This document shows positions 1-15,000 of a stretch of DNA of 64,000 bases, in pieces. Where the stretch lies: assembly GCF_963576545.1 (NCBI RefSeq), contig NC_083651.1, positions 8,628,886 to 8,692,885 of the forward strand, in the 5' to 3' direction. A model generated the notes under the pieces. That model did no database searches. It was not told the origin of the DNA and saw nothing but the letters and a program-made list of their open reading frames with translations. The stretch comes from Limanda limanda. Its lineage: Eukaryota > Chordata > Actinopteri > Pleuronectiformes > Pleuronectidae. The position numbers and the translations under genes are program-made. Every line of letters starts with the position of its first letter. Position 1 is the stretch's first letter.

Positions 1-54
1 TGGAATCTTGTAGCTCTTGTCTTTGATTTTGTCCCATGCAGCTGTGTAGTTTTT
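1..54 (-). CDS. neb: NEB exon 86 (cut by window edge)
   Basis: Only the first 18 codons are inside the window. They begin [13 protein letters not shown] after a clear CAG acceptor. This is a module-7-type exon of super-repeat 16; its donor is off the left edge. Confidence 0.9.
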
Positions 55-3000
55 CTGTTGACAGAAAACACAATATTGTGAACATAATATTGCATATAAA
101 CAACTGTTGATAAGGCTGACATCTTCAATCTGTCATTGAAAGATACGGTAAGTTAATCTTTACTTACGCTACTGAAGTAGTGTTTGAAGTTGCGGCACTT
201 GGCATAGTCATAGGTATCCAGAACGGTGGTGTACAGGTGCTTCTCCTTGTGATAAGCCTCCCTATAGTTGAGCTGTCAACAATAATTATGTAATTAGTCC
301 AGTCAACTAGAGGCAGGCATTTTAAACTGAAATAATGTTTTAAAAGTGCAGTTTTTTCACTCACGTCACTGGCCCAGGTGTGACCCAGAACAGCAGTCAC
401 ATAAGCTGGGGTGTCTGTTACAATGGAGTAATTGTTGAATTCTTTCTTGGCCTCATCTCTGTATTTCAGCTAAAAGGGAAGAAATTACATTGGTATCTTA
501 TCACAGTTCAACAAACTCAAGAATTGTATAACTTTCATGAAATCTACTGATGGTTCTAGACAATAACATCTTCGCTCAGTTCACTCATAAACTGTGAATG
601 ATGTTTTTAAAGTTCCCCCTTTAGTAACTCACTTCACTCTGCTGCTCGTAGGACTTCTTAGCACGAAGAATCTCAGGTGTATCCCAGACAAAGCAGCCAA
701 TACCCTTCATCCAGGTCAGGTCCTCCTTGTAGAACACCTAATTCAAAGCAATAACAACAATTAAAAAGTTATATGTAAAATAATAGAGAAAGCACTTGGA
801 TTTTTTTCCCAATCTCTTTCTTGAAAACAGATAAATCTATTATGACATAATTTATATCAAGCTGACCTTTTAAAAAAAATTGTTCTCAAGACCCTAAAAA
901 AGAGCTTTTATCAACTTTCAATAAACCCAATTTAATTTAGTACACTGCCTATATATCCAGTATAAAATTAAACAATTGATGAGACAAGAATTTGTTTAGT
1001 CGTCTGAAGCAGGACGTTGCACAAGCACCAGACATGCAGAATGAAGGACCTACATCACTGAGAATCTCGTTGTTCTTGCGGGCACGAATGAGATCCTCCT
1101 GTTCGGGATGACTAGTCCACTGGTGCAGGTAGGTGCGGTAAAGGACGTCGCTCAGCATGTCCTGGCACCTTTTAGCGACCATGTTAGCGATGACGGTGGG
1201 TGGGAGGTGAGTCTTGGTCTTGTTTTGATGGTAGTTCTGCTGGTAGAGCCTCTGTAAAGAAGTAAATAGAATTAACCGTGAGAGATGTGCTATTAAAACT
1301 GTAAGACAAATTTATATATGTATGTGTATCTGGAATAAATTGGAAAACTATTGACAATATCTTACCAGTCCTTTGTTCTTCTCCTGCCCTCCACAGCGCA
1401 TCACCTCAGGGAAATCGACCAAGGTTGAAGCCATGTAGTGGCCCTTAGCCTTCTCATGGGAATCATGGTACTTGACCTGGAATTCAGAAGAAAGTCTTGA
1501 TTTTGTTTAGAAACATAATGATCCTCTTAGTTTTTGCCTTTCCAGCACTGACTCCTCAAAAGACGTGTACTCACATCACTAGCGATCTCCCTGCCCTTCT
1601 TGCCGCGAAGAAGTGGGATGTATTCATGGTCCAGCTTGTAACCTGAAGCCTTAGATTCATCCCATTGTTGTTTGTAGAATTTCTGAAATGACACAAAGAA
1701 TGCACAAAAAGTTTAAACAAGGCAAATATAAAGATGTGATATATAATGTATCATATAATCTACAAGTGATTAATTACCTCACTGAGGTTCTTCGCCACAT
1801 CCCTGCTATGGGCCAGTTGAGGAGTGTCCTCTGAACCAATATAAATACCCTTCTCTGCATTGAACGTTTCTTTGTATTTCAGCTATAATAGAAAGATAAG
1901 AATATTATTTAGATTTGTTTATTCATATGCATTTTGAAAATTAGCAATTGAAATATTGAAATTCAACATACATCACTGAGGTTGGCAGCATTTATCCTTG
2001 CCAGGATGAGCTCGGGCCGGTCAACAATCAGGGTGAATTTGCCAAAGGCGTCTTTGGCACCCTTCTTGTAAAGTCTCTGCAAATTCGAGTGACAAGATGA
2101 GACACATTGAGCTGATGCCAAATTGGCTAAAATAAAAAAAGATAAATCCAAAACAGAAGTGCGCACAGCTAACATACTTCGTTGAGAATTGCCTGGGCCT
2201 TCTTGACCTTGACGTGGTCAACAGAATCAGCTGCCATCCATCCGCAGCCACGGATCCATTCCAGGTCAGCCTTGTAAAGGTTCTGAGGACACAAACAAAG
2301 ATACAAAATTTGTATGGGTGGGTTGAACATTCTTAGTGAGTTTATAGTGTGAACATTCTAAATAAGTCGTTGTTTTGTGTAATTCCTGAAAGCACTCACA
2401 TCACTTTGAAGTTCATATGCTTTGCGGGCCTGGATGACATCGTTCTGGTCTGGCATACAAGTCCACTGGTGCAGGCGAGTTCTGTAGCGGTCGTCGTTTA
2501 CTTGGATCTGGCATTTCTTGGCCAATTCAAACTGAAGCATGTCCACTGGCAGGTTGAACTTGGTCTTGACCTTGTCGTAGTCTTTCCTGTACAGGGCATC
2601 ACTGGCAATCTTGGCTGAGTGCATAGCCAGCATGATCAGAGGGTCGTCTTGCACGCAGCGGGCACCAATGTGGTGGCCGACCTGCTTGCGGTATGACTCA
2701 AGGTATTTGTGCTGCAGGACAGACAATAATTATTATCTCCATTTTCATGTTTACTCGATCAAATAAAAAAGAATCACAAGTGGAAATGATAACAACTGTA
2801 ACCGTAGTCTTGCTACTCACATTACTCTGCACTTTGGTTGTCGAGATGCACCGCTTGATTGGCACAGCATCTCCAGGCATGAAGTACCCTGTGGCTTTGA
2901 CCTGGTCCCATGCTTTGGTGTAAAGTTTCTACAAAAAAAGCAAATACTTATCATAGGTTTATCATTATGCGGCATTTATGAAGCTGATAACAAGAGGGGG

Positions 3001-6000
3001 GAAATATACAGCTCAGTGTTGAGGAATTGAATTATGCAGAAAAATAAATCCTAAGCAGTGTAATCTTACAGGGTGAATGTTCTTAGCCACTTCTCTGGCT
3101 GTGGCAAGAATTGGAGTGTCCACCAGTGAGAACTTGGTCTTCTCCTGGTGCCAGGCTTCACGATATTTGGCCTGAAAAAATGAGAAACCAACATTTAGTG
3201 ACAGGAAACTCCTATTTACCAATTCAAACAGGATCTGAAAAAGAGAGTCGTCCTCACCTCGTTCAGGACGGCAGCAGCATTCTTGGCAGAGATCATGTCC
3301 ACTCTGTCAATCGGAACTGTGAAGTTCTGTGTATCCAACTTGACACGGTAGCCTCTCTATAAGAGCAAGAACGATTTTCTGATTAAACAACTGTTTTAAA
3401 TGTTGAATGCATTACTGTGATGTTACAAGTATTAATAAATTCAGACTGAGGTGGTCAGTAGTAATCAAACTTACGTCAGATATGGCCTTCTGTGCCATCT
3501 TCACCTTCATAACGTCCACACACTCATGTGGAATCCATCCACATCCACGTATCCACTCCATATCAGCTTTGTACACAGCCTGATGAGACAAAGAAGGCAC
3601 ATTTGTTAATGACATGTAATTTGTACAAAACACATTTTAACGTAAAAGATTCTAGAGAAAAAAAAACATGATCATTGTTACAATAATGTATGTGAACGAA
3701 TGCTATCTGTGTTCACTACCATAAACCTACATCACTCTGAAGATCGTAGGCCTTTCTGGCCTGGCGGACGTCGCTGGAGTCTGGCAGGCAGGTCCAGCTG
3801 TGCAAGTGAGTCCTGTAGTTGAAGTCATTGACCTGGATCTGGCATTTCTTGGCCAGTTCAATATTCAGCATGTCCACTGGCAGGTTGAACTTGGTCTTTG
3901 ACTTGTTGAAGTCCTTCTTGTACAGGGCATCACTGGCAATCTTGGCTGAGTGCATAGCCAGCATGATCAGAGGGTCCTCTTCCACGCAGCGGGCTCCGAT
4001 GTGGTGGCCGACCTGCTTACGGTATCCTGTCTTATATTTGTACTAAAAGAGAAGAAATGAGAGGTTAAGGACACATCTTGAAACAGCTAGCTTGCAATTC
4101 TGCTCTTAAAAACCTTAACCATAGTTTTTTACTTACATCACTGACGATGTCTCTGGAAGCTCTAGCCTTCAGCACAGCAATAGCATCTTCTTTGATGTGG
4201 TAGCCTTTGGCCTTCTGGTCATCCCACGTCTTAGTGTACAGCTTCTGCAAGTATGATCAAAATACTGTAAAACATACTGTCAACACATGAAATTCAGGGA
4301 TAATACATTTCAAGGGATTATATCATTTGATCATTCAATATATATATTATTAGGTCCTAAGTGATTGTAACTTCAAACTTACATTGCTGATATTGATGGC
4401 ATTGGCCTTAGACAGTTCAAAGCCGGGGGCGTTAGGTGGAAGGTGAAAGCTGAGCTTGTCCTTATCCCAGACTTCCCTATATTTCCACTGTCAGAAAGAA
4501 ACGACAAAATGAAAACCATGAACTACTTTGTTTTGACACATTCATTGAAACAGATATTTACACAAAATATTTAGTTTTACATACTTAAATTCATCAGAAA
4601 TATAAGTTAGTTTGCTGGAAAATGTTTTTACTCACATCACTGATATTGTTTGCGTTTTGCTTGGACAGGACGATAGCTGGGAGGTCTACAACGCTGGTGA
4701 ACTTGACAGAGCTAGGGGGCTGGCGGTAGAGCCTCTCATTGAGAATTTTCTGGCCGTTTCTTGCTTTGATGACGTCTACAGAGTCTTGAGGTGACCAGCC
4801 ACATCCTCTCAGCCACTCCAGATCAGCTCTGTATACGGCCTAGAAAAGAGATTAACACTGAATCAGTTTCGACTTCATTAAATACCTTACAGGGATCCAA
4901 TTAAAAAAATCGGTTGGATGCAGATTGAAAAAGTTGGGTAGGATATGAGAATCTATAAAGCTAAGAAATTTTTATTAGCATGGTCATGAAAACACAGTCA
5001 ATTAATATAATATCTATAAAAGTGATAATTTTTGTTATAGCAGTAAAACAAAACAATAACTTCAAACTTGGCTTCCTTACTTCATCAACATGCCTCAAGC
5101 CACTGAACTTTACATGTACTTACATCACTCTGCAAGTCGTAGACCTTTCTAGCCTGGACTACATCACTTGAGTCTGGCAGGCACGTCCATTGGTGCAAGT
5201 GAGTTCTATAGTTGAAGTCGTTCACTTGCTTCTGGCACTTCTTGGCCAGTTCAAGTGCCATCATGTCCGGTGGAAGGTTGTACTTGGTCTTGGTCTTGTT
5301 GAAGTCCTTCTTATAGATGTTGTCACTGGAGATCTTGGCTGCGTGTGCAGCCAACATAATCAGCGGGTCGTCTTTTACGCTAAGGGCTCCAATATGATGG
5401 CCACACTGCTTGCGGAAACCAGCCTTGTATTTGTACTGAAAATTTGAGATAAATATTGTTCGTTATTTTCTAAATGAAAACCATTTCAGTAAAATGAAAA
5501 AAATGGAGAAGAATGCAGCTTGTAAAATAACAAAATAAAGGGAATGTAAAAACTTGACTTACATCGCTGATGATGTTTCGGGAGGCTTTGGCCGCTAAAA
5601 CAGAAACTGCATCTTTGGGCAGGTAGTAGCCCTTGTTGATGGTGTCCATGTAACCTTCACGATAATATTTCTGGGGTAATAAAAATGATGATGTCAATGA
5701 TGTGTTTCATATGATACAAGATACAGAACCAATGGAAGATGTTATGATCATGTTATCATTTCGTTCCAGTCCTCAAACAAAGGCCTATAAGCATATTTAA
5801 TAAAAAGACAGTTTCTGATACATCAAAGATCTGCAATGTATGAATTGGTTATACAAATAAAATAGAGAAGTGCTGCTTTACCAGACTGGTGTTGAGTTTA
5901 TTCTGTTTGGCCAGGACAATCTCTGGGGTGTCAGGCATGACGTGAAGTGTGGTCTTATCATTCTCCCAGGCAGCAGTATAAGCTTTCTGTAAACAGCATA

Positions 6001-9000
6001 TGAACACAGATTAGTGACACCTGACTTTATTTTGTCGTAGAACATGTACACAATACAAACAGAGCTTTGGCTAAAACAAGTTACACCTAAACATGTTATA
6101 GTTTTCTGTTGATGGGAAAAATACAATTAACTCCAATGAAATAATATGAATTAGGATGAGCTGACTTTACCTTATCCATGATCTGGGCATTGGCCTGAGC
6201 AAGGGCATATGGCATGTCACATGTTTTGGCAGTGAACTTGAAGTTCCTAGGATGCTGACGGTACTTAATCTCACTGAGGATCGCTGCTGCTTTCTTGGCC
6301 TTTTCCACATCAACTGACCCTATTGGCACCCAACCAGTCCCCCTGATCCATTCCATGTCAGCCTTGTACACAGCCTAAAAGTAGGGAGACAAGCAGTCAC
6401 AGTAAGTGTAAATTTTATGTGAATGGAGTAGTCAGCAAATACAGTTTGAGAACAGTCTCAAAACTTACGTCACTCTGCAGGTCATACGCCTTTCTGGCCT
6501 GGACCACATCGTTGGAGTCTGGCAGGCAAGTCCAGTTGTGCAGGTGAGTCCTGTAGTTGAAGTCATTGACCTGGATCTGGCATTTCTTGGCCAGTTCAAG
6601 ATTCAGCATGTCCACTGGCAGGTGGAACTTGGTCTTGGACTTGTTGAAGTCCTTCTTGTACAGAACTTCACTGGCAATCCTGGCAGAGTTCAGAGCCAGC
6701 ACGATCAGAGGGTCATCACGAACACTGAGAGCCCCAATGTGGTGGCCCACCTGCTTGCGGTATCCTGTCTTGTATTTGTACTGCACCGAGAGAAAGAGGA
6801 AAGTGAAAGTTCAGTGTCAAATGTCACAATAAGAGAGGTGAGAATTTAACTTCAAGTTACGTACATCGCTGATAATTTCTCTTCCTCGTTTGGCGGCAAT
6901 AACAGAGACAGCATCGGCCTTGAGGTCATAGCCCTTTCTGAACATCTCATCGACACCTTGCCTGTAGAGTTTCTGAAAACAGAAATGAAAACAAATGAAT
7001 TACATATTGAAAACCATGATGCCTAAAATGCTTAAATTCACTGACAACTACAGAGAAACCTAGATCAAGTCTAAACAAACATACCTTGCTCATGTTGTAT
7101 GCATTAGCTTTGGAAAGCACCATCTCAGGCATGTCAGGGATCACATGAGTCTTCATCTTCTCAGCCTCCCAAGCCGCAATGTAGTGTTTCTACGGGGAGA
7201 AACCAAAAAAGAAATCAGGAACACAAATTGTAATCGCAAGTTGAAGACTAAGCAAATGTACATAATTTGTAAAAGAGATTTTCTTTACCTTATTGATAGT
7301 TTCAGCATTTGTTTTGGCTAAGACCATGGCCATGGAGGTCATATCAGTCTTAAACTTCAGGGTTTGTGGTTTCTGCCTGTAGAGATGTTCATTGAGGATT
7401 TTTCCAGCTTGCTTTGCTTTAACCACATCCACCGAACCAATGGGGATCCATCCCACACCAATAACCTCATCAATGTCAGCTTTGTACACAGCCTGGAGAT
7501 AAAAGCGTGATCATGTGATATCAAAACACATGAGTGTCATATATTGAGGAATGTTGAATATGTCAAAGAAGTGCTTACGTCACTTTGTAGATCATAGGCT
7601 TTCCTGGCCTGTCTGACATCACTGGAGTCTGGCAGGCAAGTCCACTGGTGAAGCCTTGTGATGTAGTTTGCGTGATTGACCTGAATCTGGCATTTCTTGG
7701 CCAATTCAATGCTCAGCATATCTACTGGCAGGTTGAACTTGGTCTTGGACTTGTTGAAGTCCTTCTTGTACAGAGCATCACTGGCAATCTTTCCTGAATT
7801 CAGAGCCAGCATGATCAGAGGGTCGTCTTGCACGCAGCGAGCACCGATGTGGTGGCCGACCTGCTTACGGTATCCAACCTTGTACTTGTACTACAGAATT
7901 TGGAAGAAAAGAATGTTGATGTTGCAACTAGAACATCCGTCACAATGTGTCAATAAAATTAACAGATATATAATGGAGTACAGTCACTCACATCGCTGAC
8001 AATGTCCCTTGAGGCCTTAGCAGCCTTCACAGAGACTGCATCCGGTGGGAGGTAATAGCCCTTGCTAATTGCTTCCTCAAAGCCTTGTCTGTATAGTTTC
8101 TGCAAAGAAAGACATACATTATTACATTTTCAATGCTAGAATTATTTGATTATTCAAATCTATTACATCTATTGCAAATGGAGGTATAATTATGGAATAT
8201 AGAAAAGCTTAAGGATATCAAGAACATTCCCGTTTAAGTTTGCAGAGGATCTGCCTTAGGATCCCTTATGACTGCTAATCCAAGCAACAATATGTAGGTG
8301 GTTATCAGTAAACATATCTGCATTTAAAAGGGTTTCCAAATATTAAATTATTTCAAATAAAAGAAAAGATTTTCAAACCACCACGATAAATACTAGTCAG
8401 GATATATTGTAGAGAGATAGGATAGAAAAGATTGTACAACACAAATATTCAGGGACGGCTTCCTGTCACATGCAATATGAATAATACTCACCCTGCTCAT
8501 GTTGATAGCATTTTGTTGACCCAGGATGATTTCAGGGGTGTCAGGATTGATGTGCAGCTTGACCTTGTCCTTCTCCCATGCATCGACGTAGAGACGCTGG
8601 AAGAAAACACAGATAATCCAAATTTTAAATGTGCTTTTAACTAAAGGAATTATGAGATTGAAATCTCCAGTGTAAATCTAGGTGAGGATGAATGCTACTT
8701 TGTTAATGGTCAAGGTGATATTCTTTGCCAGAACAATGTTCATGGCATCTGTAGGGCAGGGAACAGTGCTGTGGATCTGCATAATTAATTGAATAGGATT
8801 TCTCACCTTGTTCATAACCTGAGCATTGGCCTTAGCCAGTGCCATGGGCATGTCCTCAGTGGTGATCTTGAACTTGTAGTTGGTTGGGGGCTGACGATAC
8901 CCTCTTTCACTCAGAACCTGACCAGCTTTCTTCGCCTTCTCAACATCAAGTGAACCTATCGGCACCCATCCAATACCCTGCATCAATCTCTGATCCTCCT

Positions 9001-12000
9001 TGTAAACAAACTGGACAGAACAAAAAGGGTTTTGTGTTGTGAGAAATGTCCCAAAAAATATACATTCAAAAAAATCATATACTCACATCACTCTGGATGT
9101 CGTAAGCATGTCTGGCCTGGCGGACGTCGCTGGAGTCTGGCAGGCAAGTCCAGTTGTGCAAACGGGTGATGTAGTTGGCGTGGTTGACCTGGATCTGGTT
9201 CTTCTTGGCCAGTTCAAACGCGATCATGTCCACTGGCAGGTTGAACTTGGTCTTGGACTTGTTGAAGTCCTTCTTGTACAGCGCATCACTGGCAATCCTG
9301 GCTGAGTTCAGAGCCAGCACAAGCAGAGGGTCGTCCTGCACGCAGCGAGCCCCGATGTGGTGGCCAACCTGCTTACGGTATCCTGTCTTGTATTTATACT
9401 GGAAGAAAAAATAGATTATTTAATTGTGTCTACCACACAGGAGGAGAGGCGGTGGACTAGTGGCAGAAAACTTGGACTACTGGCAGAGAAGGGGTCTCTA
9501 GTTCGATGCTGGTTCGACTCCACGGTTCGTCTCCTCGGAGTTTCGGCGGAAACTTGCCTGGATGGTGTAACGAACCTGGACCTGTCCAAAGTTCAAAAAG
9601 ACTCTTCTCCCTACCCTGTCTAGTGCCCCTGAGCAAGGCACCTTACTCCCCCAACATCTGCTCCCCGGGCGCCGTACCTGGCAGCCCACTGCTCTGCTCT
9701 GCAGTGTGTCCTGCACCAGATGGGTGAAATGCAGAGGACTAATTTCCCCAATGCATGAGTGTGTCTTTGCATGTATGTGCATGTGTGTGGGATTAATAAA
9801 AGTGTATCTTCTTCTTACATTCGGACATTGGAAAATGCGGAAAATTAAGTAATTTGTTCAAAACACTCAAACTGGCAAACTAGAATTAGCTGCCAACAGT
9901 GAAATGCATGACATCCGTCCAATAGGGGAGAATGTTCTACCTCTAAAATACCTCCCTGCTGTACAATATGATGAATATCACAATTATATGTTACTTTTAA
10001 ATGCAACACTTACGTCACTGGCAATATCCCTGGAAGCCTTGGCTTTTATGATAGAGATGGCATCGTTGCGTATATCGTAGCCCTTCTTCTTGGAATCTTC
10101 ATAGGCCTGTGTGTACTTTTTCTGTAACGCAACAAAAACATGCCACAGATGTTAAATATATACTGTACATGTATTCATGCAAGTTATCCTTTTGTACCAT
10201 GATAACTGTTAAATCTTTTACATACCAAGCTGTAGTTGACATTGTTTGCTTTGGCCAGTATAATATCCATAGCATCAGGCATAAGATGGATCTTTGTCTT
10301 GTCATTCTCCCAGGCTTCATGATAGGATTTCTGCAGGCAAAGGAACCAGCGACACAGGAATTTACTGACAACATGAACTTTGGATGTGTTCATTTTTAGG
10401 ATGAAATAATTTTCCTTTCATGTTCATAAATAGTTGAGTGGTTTTATATTTTACTGAATAATTATTTATATAGGATTTCTTACCTGGTTCATAACCTGAG
10501 CATTGGCCTTAGCCAGTGCCATGGGCATGTCCTCAGTGGTGATCTTGAACTTGTACTTGGTTGGGGGCTGACGATACCCTCTTTCACTCAGAACCTGACC
10601 AGCTTTCTTTGCCTTCTCAACATCAAGTGAACCTATCGGCACCCATCCAATACCCTGCATCAATCTCTGATCCTCCTTGTAAACAAACTGGACAAAACAA
10701 AAAGGGTTTCTTGTTGTGAGAAATGTCCCAAATTGGAAAAAATATACATTAAAAAAAATCATATACTCACATCACTCTGGATGTCATAAGCATGTCTGGC
10801 CTGGCGGACGTCGGTGGAGTCTGGCAGGCAAGTCCAGTTGTGCAAACGGGTGATGTAGTTGGCGTGGTTGACCTGGATCTGGTTCTTCTTGGCCAGTTCA
10901 AACGCGATCATGTCCACTGGCAGGTTGAACTTGGTCTTGGACTTGTTGAAGTCCTTCTTGTACAGAGCATCACTGGCAATCCTGGCTGAGTTCAGAGCCA
11001 GCACAAGCAGAGGGTCGTCCTGCACGCAGCGAGCTCCGATGTGGTGGCCGACCTGCTTACGGTATCCTGTCTTGTACTTGTACTGGAAGAAAAAAATCAT
11101 CATTTAATTGTGTCTAGCACTTACATTACGACTTTGTACAATGCAGAAAAAATGTGGTCATTTGTTCACAATACTCAAATTGGCAAACTAGAATTAGCTG
11201 CCAAAAGTGAAATGCATGACATCCGTCCAATAGGGGAGAATGGTCTACCTCTAAAAGACCTCCCTGATGTACAATATGATGAATATCACAATTATCTGTT
11301 ACTTTTAAATTCAACACTTACGTCACTGGCAATATCCCTGGAAGCCTTGGCTTTAATGATAGAGATGGCATCGTTGCGTATATCGTAGCCCTTCTTCTTG
11401 GCATCTTCATAGGCCTGTGTGTACTTTTTCTGTAAACAAACAAAAATATGCCACAGATTTTAAATACTTACATTTTTCATTTTAAATTGAGATGGATGAT
11501 AAGTTAGTATAATTGTTTTGTTCAAGTTGAATAATTTCTTCATATGATCATATATGAAACTCTTTTATACAAATATATAATTCAAAGCCTGATGTAACTA
11601 GACATGTTTAAAAATATATTATTATGAGAATTATGAGTTTGAGAATGGGACATCATGAGTTTGTCTGATGTAATGCATAGAAGGGTTAATTCCACTGAAC
11701 ATTCAGTTGATAATCTCATTTGTGATTTTACATACCTAGATATATATGTATCAATATCAGAAACACATCCTAATTGATAAAAAAATCTAGATTTGAATCA
11801 TATCTCCAAGCCCTAATTGAAAGTTTCCCATGAATTACAGTTGCTGTACCACCATAACTGTTAAATATTTTACATACCAAGCTGTAGTTGACATTGTTTG
11901 CTTTGGCCAGTATAATATCCATAGCGTCAGGCATAAGATGGAGCTTTGTCTTGTCATTCTCCCAGGCTTCATGATAGGATTTCTGCAGGCAAAGGAACCA

Positions 12001-15000
12001 ACAACATGAGAATTTACTGAGAATATGAACACTGGATGTGTTCCACTTTATGATAAAATCATGTCCTTTTCATGTTTAAAAATAGTTGATAGAGTAGCTT
12101 AATACTACACTGCATATTATTTTTTTTATAATAGAACTTTTTACCTTGTTCATAACCTGAGCATTGGCCTTAGCCAGTACCATGGGCATATCCTCAGTGG
12201 TGATCTTGAACTTGTAGTTGGTTGGGGGCTGACGATACCCTCTTTCACTCAGAATCTGACCAGCTTTCTTCGCCTTCTCAACATCCAGTGAACCTATCGG
12301 CACCCATCCAATACCTTGCATCAATCTCTGATCCTCCTTGTAAACAGCCTGGACAGAACAAAAAGAGTATCTGGTTGTGAGAAATGTCCCAACAATTTAA
12401 AAGATAAACATTCATAATCAGGATAGGTTTTCAAAATATTGAATAAAAAATTCCTACTCACATCACTCTGGATGTCATAAGCATGTCTGGCCTGGCGGAC
12501 GTCGCTGGAGTCTGGCAGGCAAGTCCAGTTGTGCAAACGGGTGATGTAGTTGGCGTGGTTGACCTGGATCTGGTTCTTCTTGGCCAGTTCAAACGCAATC
12601 ATGTCCACTGGCAGGTTGAACTTGGTCTTGGACTTGTTGAAGTCCTTCTTGTACAGCGCATCACTGGCAATCCTGGCTGAGTTCAGAGCCAGCACGAGCA
12701 GAGGGTCGTCCTGCACGCAGCGAGCCCCGATGTGGTGGCCGACCTGCTTACGGTATCCTGTCTTGTACTTGTACTGCAAATATAAAAGAAAACATCTGAT
12801 CAGAATGTCATGTAAGACAATATTGACATTATAAATATAGTTTTCAGACTTTGCTAAATATAAATGCCAGTTTTGATTTAGCATGCAATTGTGTAGATAA
12901 TAAGTTCAGCTTTTGCTAATATGAATTTTTACAATGAAATAATATACAACATCAAAAATCTATTAATCATTACTTTCACTAAGATTTTTCAAACTTTTGG
13001 TACTTTTTCTCATATATGTTAGATGAAATATTAGTTGTGCAAAACAAAAAAAAGTTCAAGTTTAATTATTTTACATCGCTGGCAATATCCCTTGAGGCCC
13101 TTGCTGCCTTAATTGAAACGGCATCGTTACGGAGGTCGTATCCCTTCTTCTTGGCCTCTTCATTTGCCTGCTTGTATGTTTTCTGTATAAAACGAAAAAA
13201 ACACAAACAATTTTTTACATTATCTCAAAAGTGGTAGAGTATAATCAAGTATATTGTTTATTTTGTAGACTATGACAAATTGAATTGATTGACAGTGTTT
13301 GAGAAAGACTTACCAAACTGTAGTTGACTTTATTTGCTTTGGCCAATAGAATATCCATAGCATCAGGCATGACATGGACGCTGGTCTTGTCTTTCTCCCA
13401 GTCTTGATGGTAAGCTTTCTGTAAAGTAATTGTTTACAGGATCTCAGGATATCATACGTAAATACAATATATATATTTAAATGAAGATGTCATTGACCTG
13501 CATTCATAATCAAATCAACACTGATCTCAAACTAGCGTCTTGCTCATAACATTAAGTAGACAACCCATAAAAGTGATTTATAAAGTAAATTCTAATAAAG
13601 TTGAGGAAGTCTTGAACAGAATCAGCTGGATTGTTTTTTAGTTTCCACAAAAGAAATACCTTGTTCATAACATCAGCATTGGCCTTAGCCAGTGCCATGG
13701 GCATGTCCTCAGTGGTGATCTTGAACTTGTATTTGGTTGGCGGCTGACGATACCCTCTTTCACTCAGAATCTGACCAGCTTTCTTCGCCTTCTCTACATC
13801 CAGTGAGCCTATAGGCACCCATCCAATACCCTGCATCATTTTCAGATCCTCCTTGTAAACAGCCTGGACAGAACAAAAAGGTTATCTGGTTGTGAGAAAT
13901 GTCCCAAATTGAAACAAATATATATTCCAAAAAATATAAATTTACATTCATAAACATGGCAACTTTCCCCAAAAAATCATATACTCACATCACTCTGGAT
14001 GTCATAAGCATGTCTGGCCTGGCGGACGTCGCTGGAGTCTGGCAGGCAAGTCCAGTTGTGCAAACGGGTGATGTAGTTGGCGTGGTTGACCTGGATCTGG
14101 TTCTTCTTGGCCAGTTCAAACGCGATCATGTCCACTGGCAGGTTGAACTTGGTCTTGGACTTGTTGAAGTCCTTCTTGTACAGAGCATCACTGGCAATCC
14201 TGGCTGAGTTCAGAGCCAGCACGAGCAGAGGGTCATCTTGCACGCAGCGAGCCCCGATGTGGTGGCCGACCTGCTTACGGTATCCTGTCTTGTACTTGTA
14301 CTGGAAGAAGCACGTGTAAAGATTTTGATAACTAAAATCCGGTCTGGGTTAAGATATGTAATTATACTCAGATTAGACAGAAGACAAAAGAAATGCCACT
14401 CAGATACTTACATCACTAGCGATACGAGTTGAGGCCTTAGCAGCCTGGACTGCAATGGCATCAGCACGAACATGATGGCCCTTCTTCTTGGACAGCTCAT
14501 TGTCCAATCTGTACAGTTTCTAAAGAGAGAAATATTACACATTTTTGACTGTGCTCAGTGTACTAATTTCTAAGTTTGTCATTGCTGGACAGAGTACTAC
14601 TTACTGCAATTAGTAAGAAGTAATATGGAAAAAAATTACATGGTAATATATTTAAAAGCATCCTCATATTCATTTGAGTGCCCTAAACTTTAAAACCTTT
14701 TACACAGTGCTGTTCATTTTGTTGTTATGAATAATAACAGATCAAGAAATTAATTGTGGAAATTGTGTAGAAAAATGAAGGTATTACAACGTACCTCACT
14801 GTAGTTTTTCTTGTTATCTCTAGCCAGAACAATGTCCATTGCATCGGGCATGATGTGGATCGTAGTCTTGTCTTTTTCCCAGGCTTTGAGGTAAGATTTC
14901 TAAAAAACAAAAATGTACTTGATTTGATTCAACATAATTAATAGGAACTTTCTGTTAATTTCATTTGAAGTCTAATCTCGTACCTTATCCATAATCTTGT

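Noticed and set aside
2349..2618. Plus-strand open frames opposite nebulin exons (recurring throughout 2-20 kb)
   Set aside because: They recur wherever the same exon type recurs and are the antisense shadow of the repeated nebulin codons.
9357..9782. Open frames around the SINE in the intron at 9.4-9.8 kb, both strands
   Set aside because: They run across the tRNA-derived SINE and intron sequence; no protein family.
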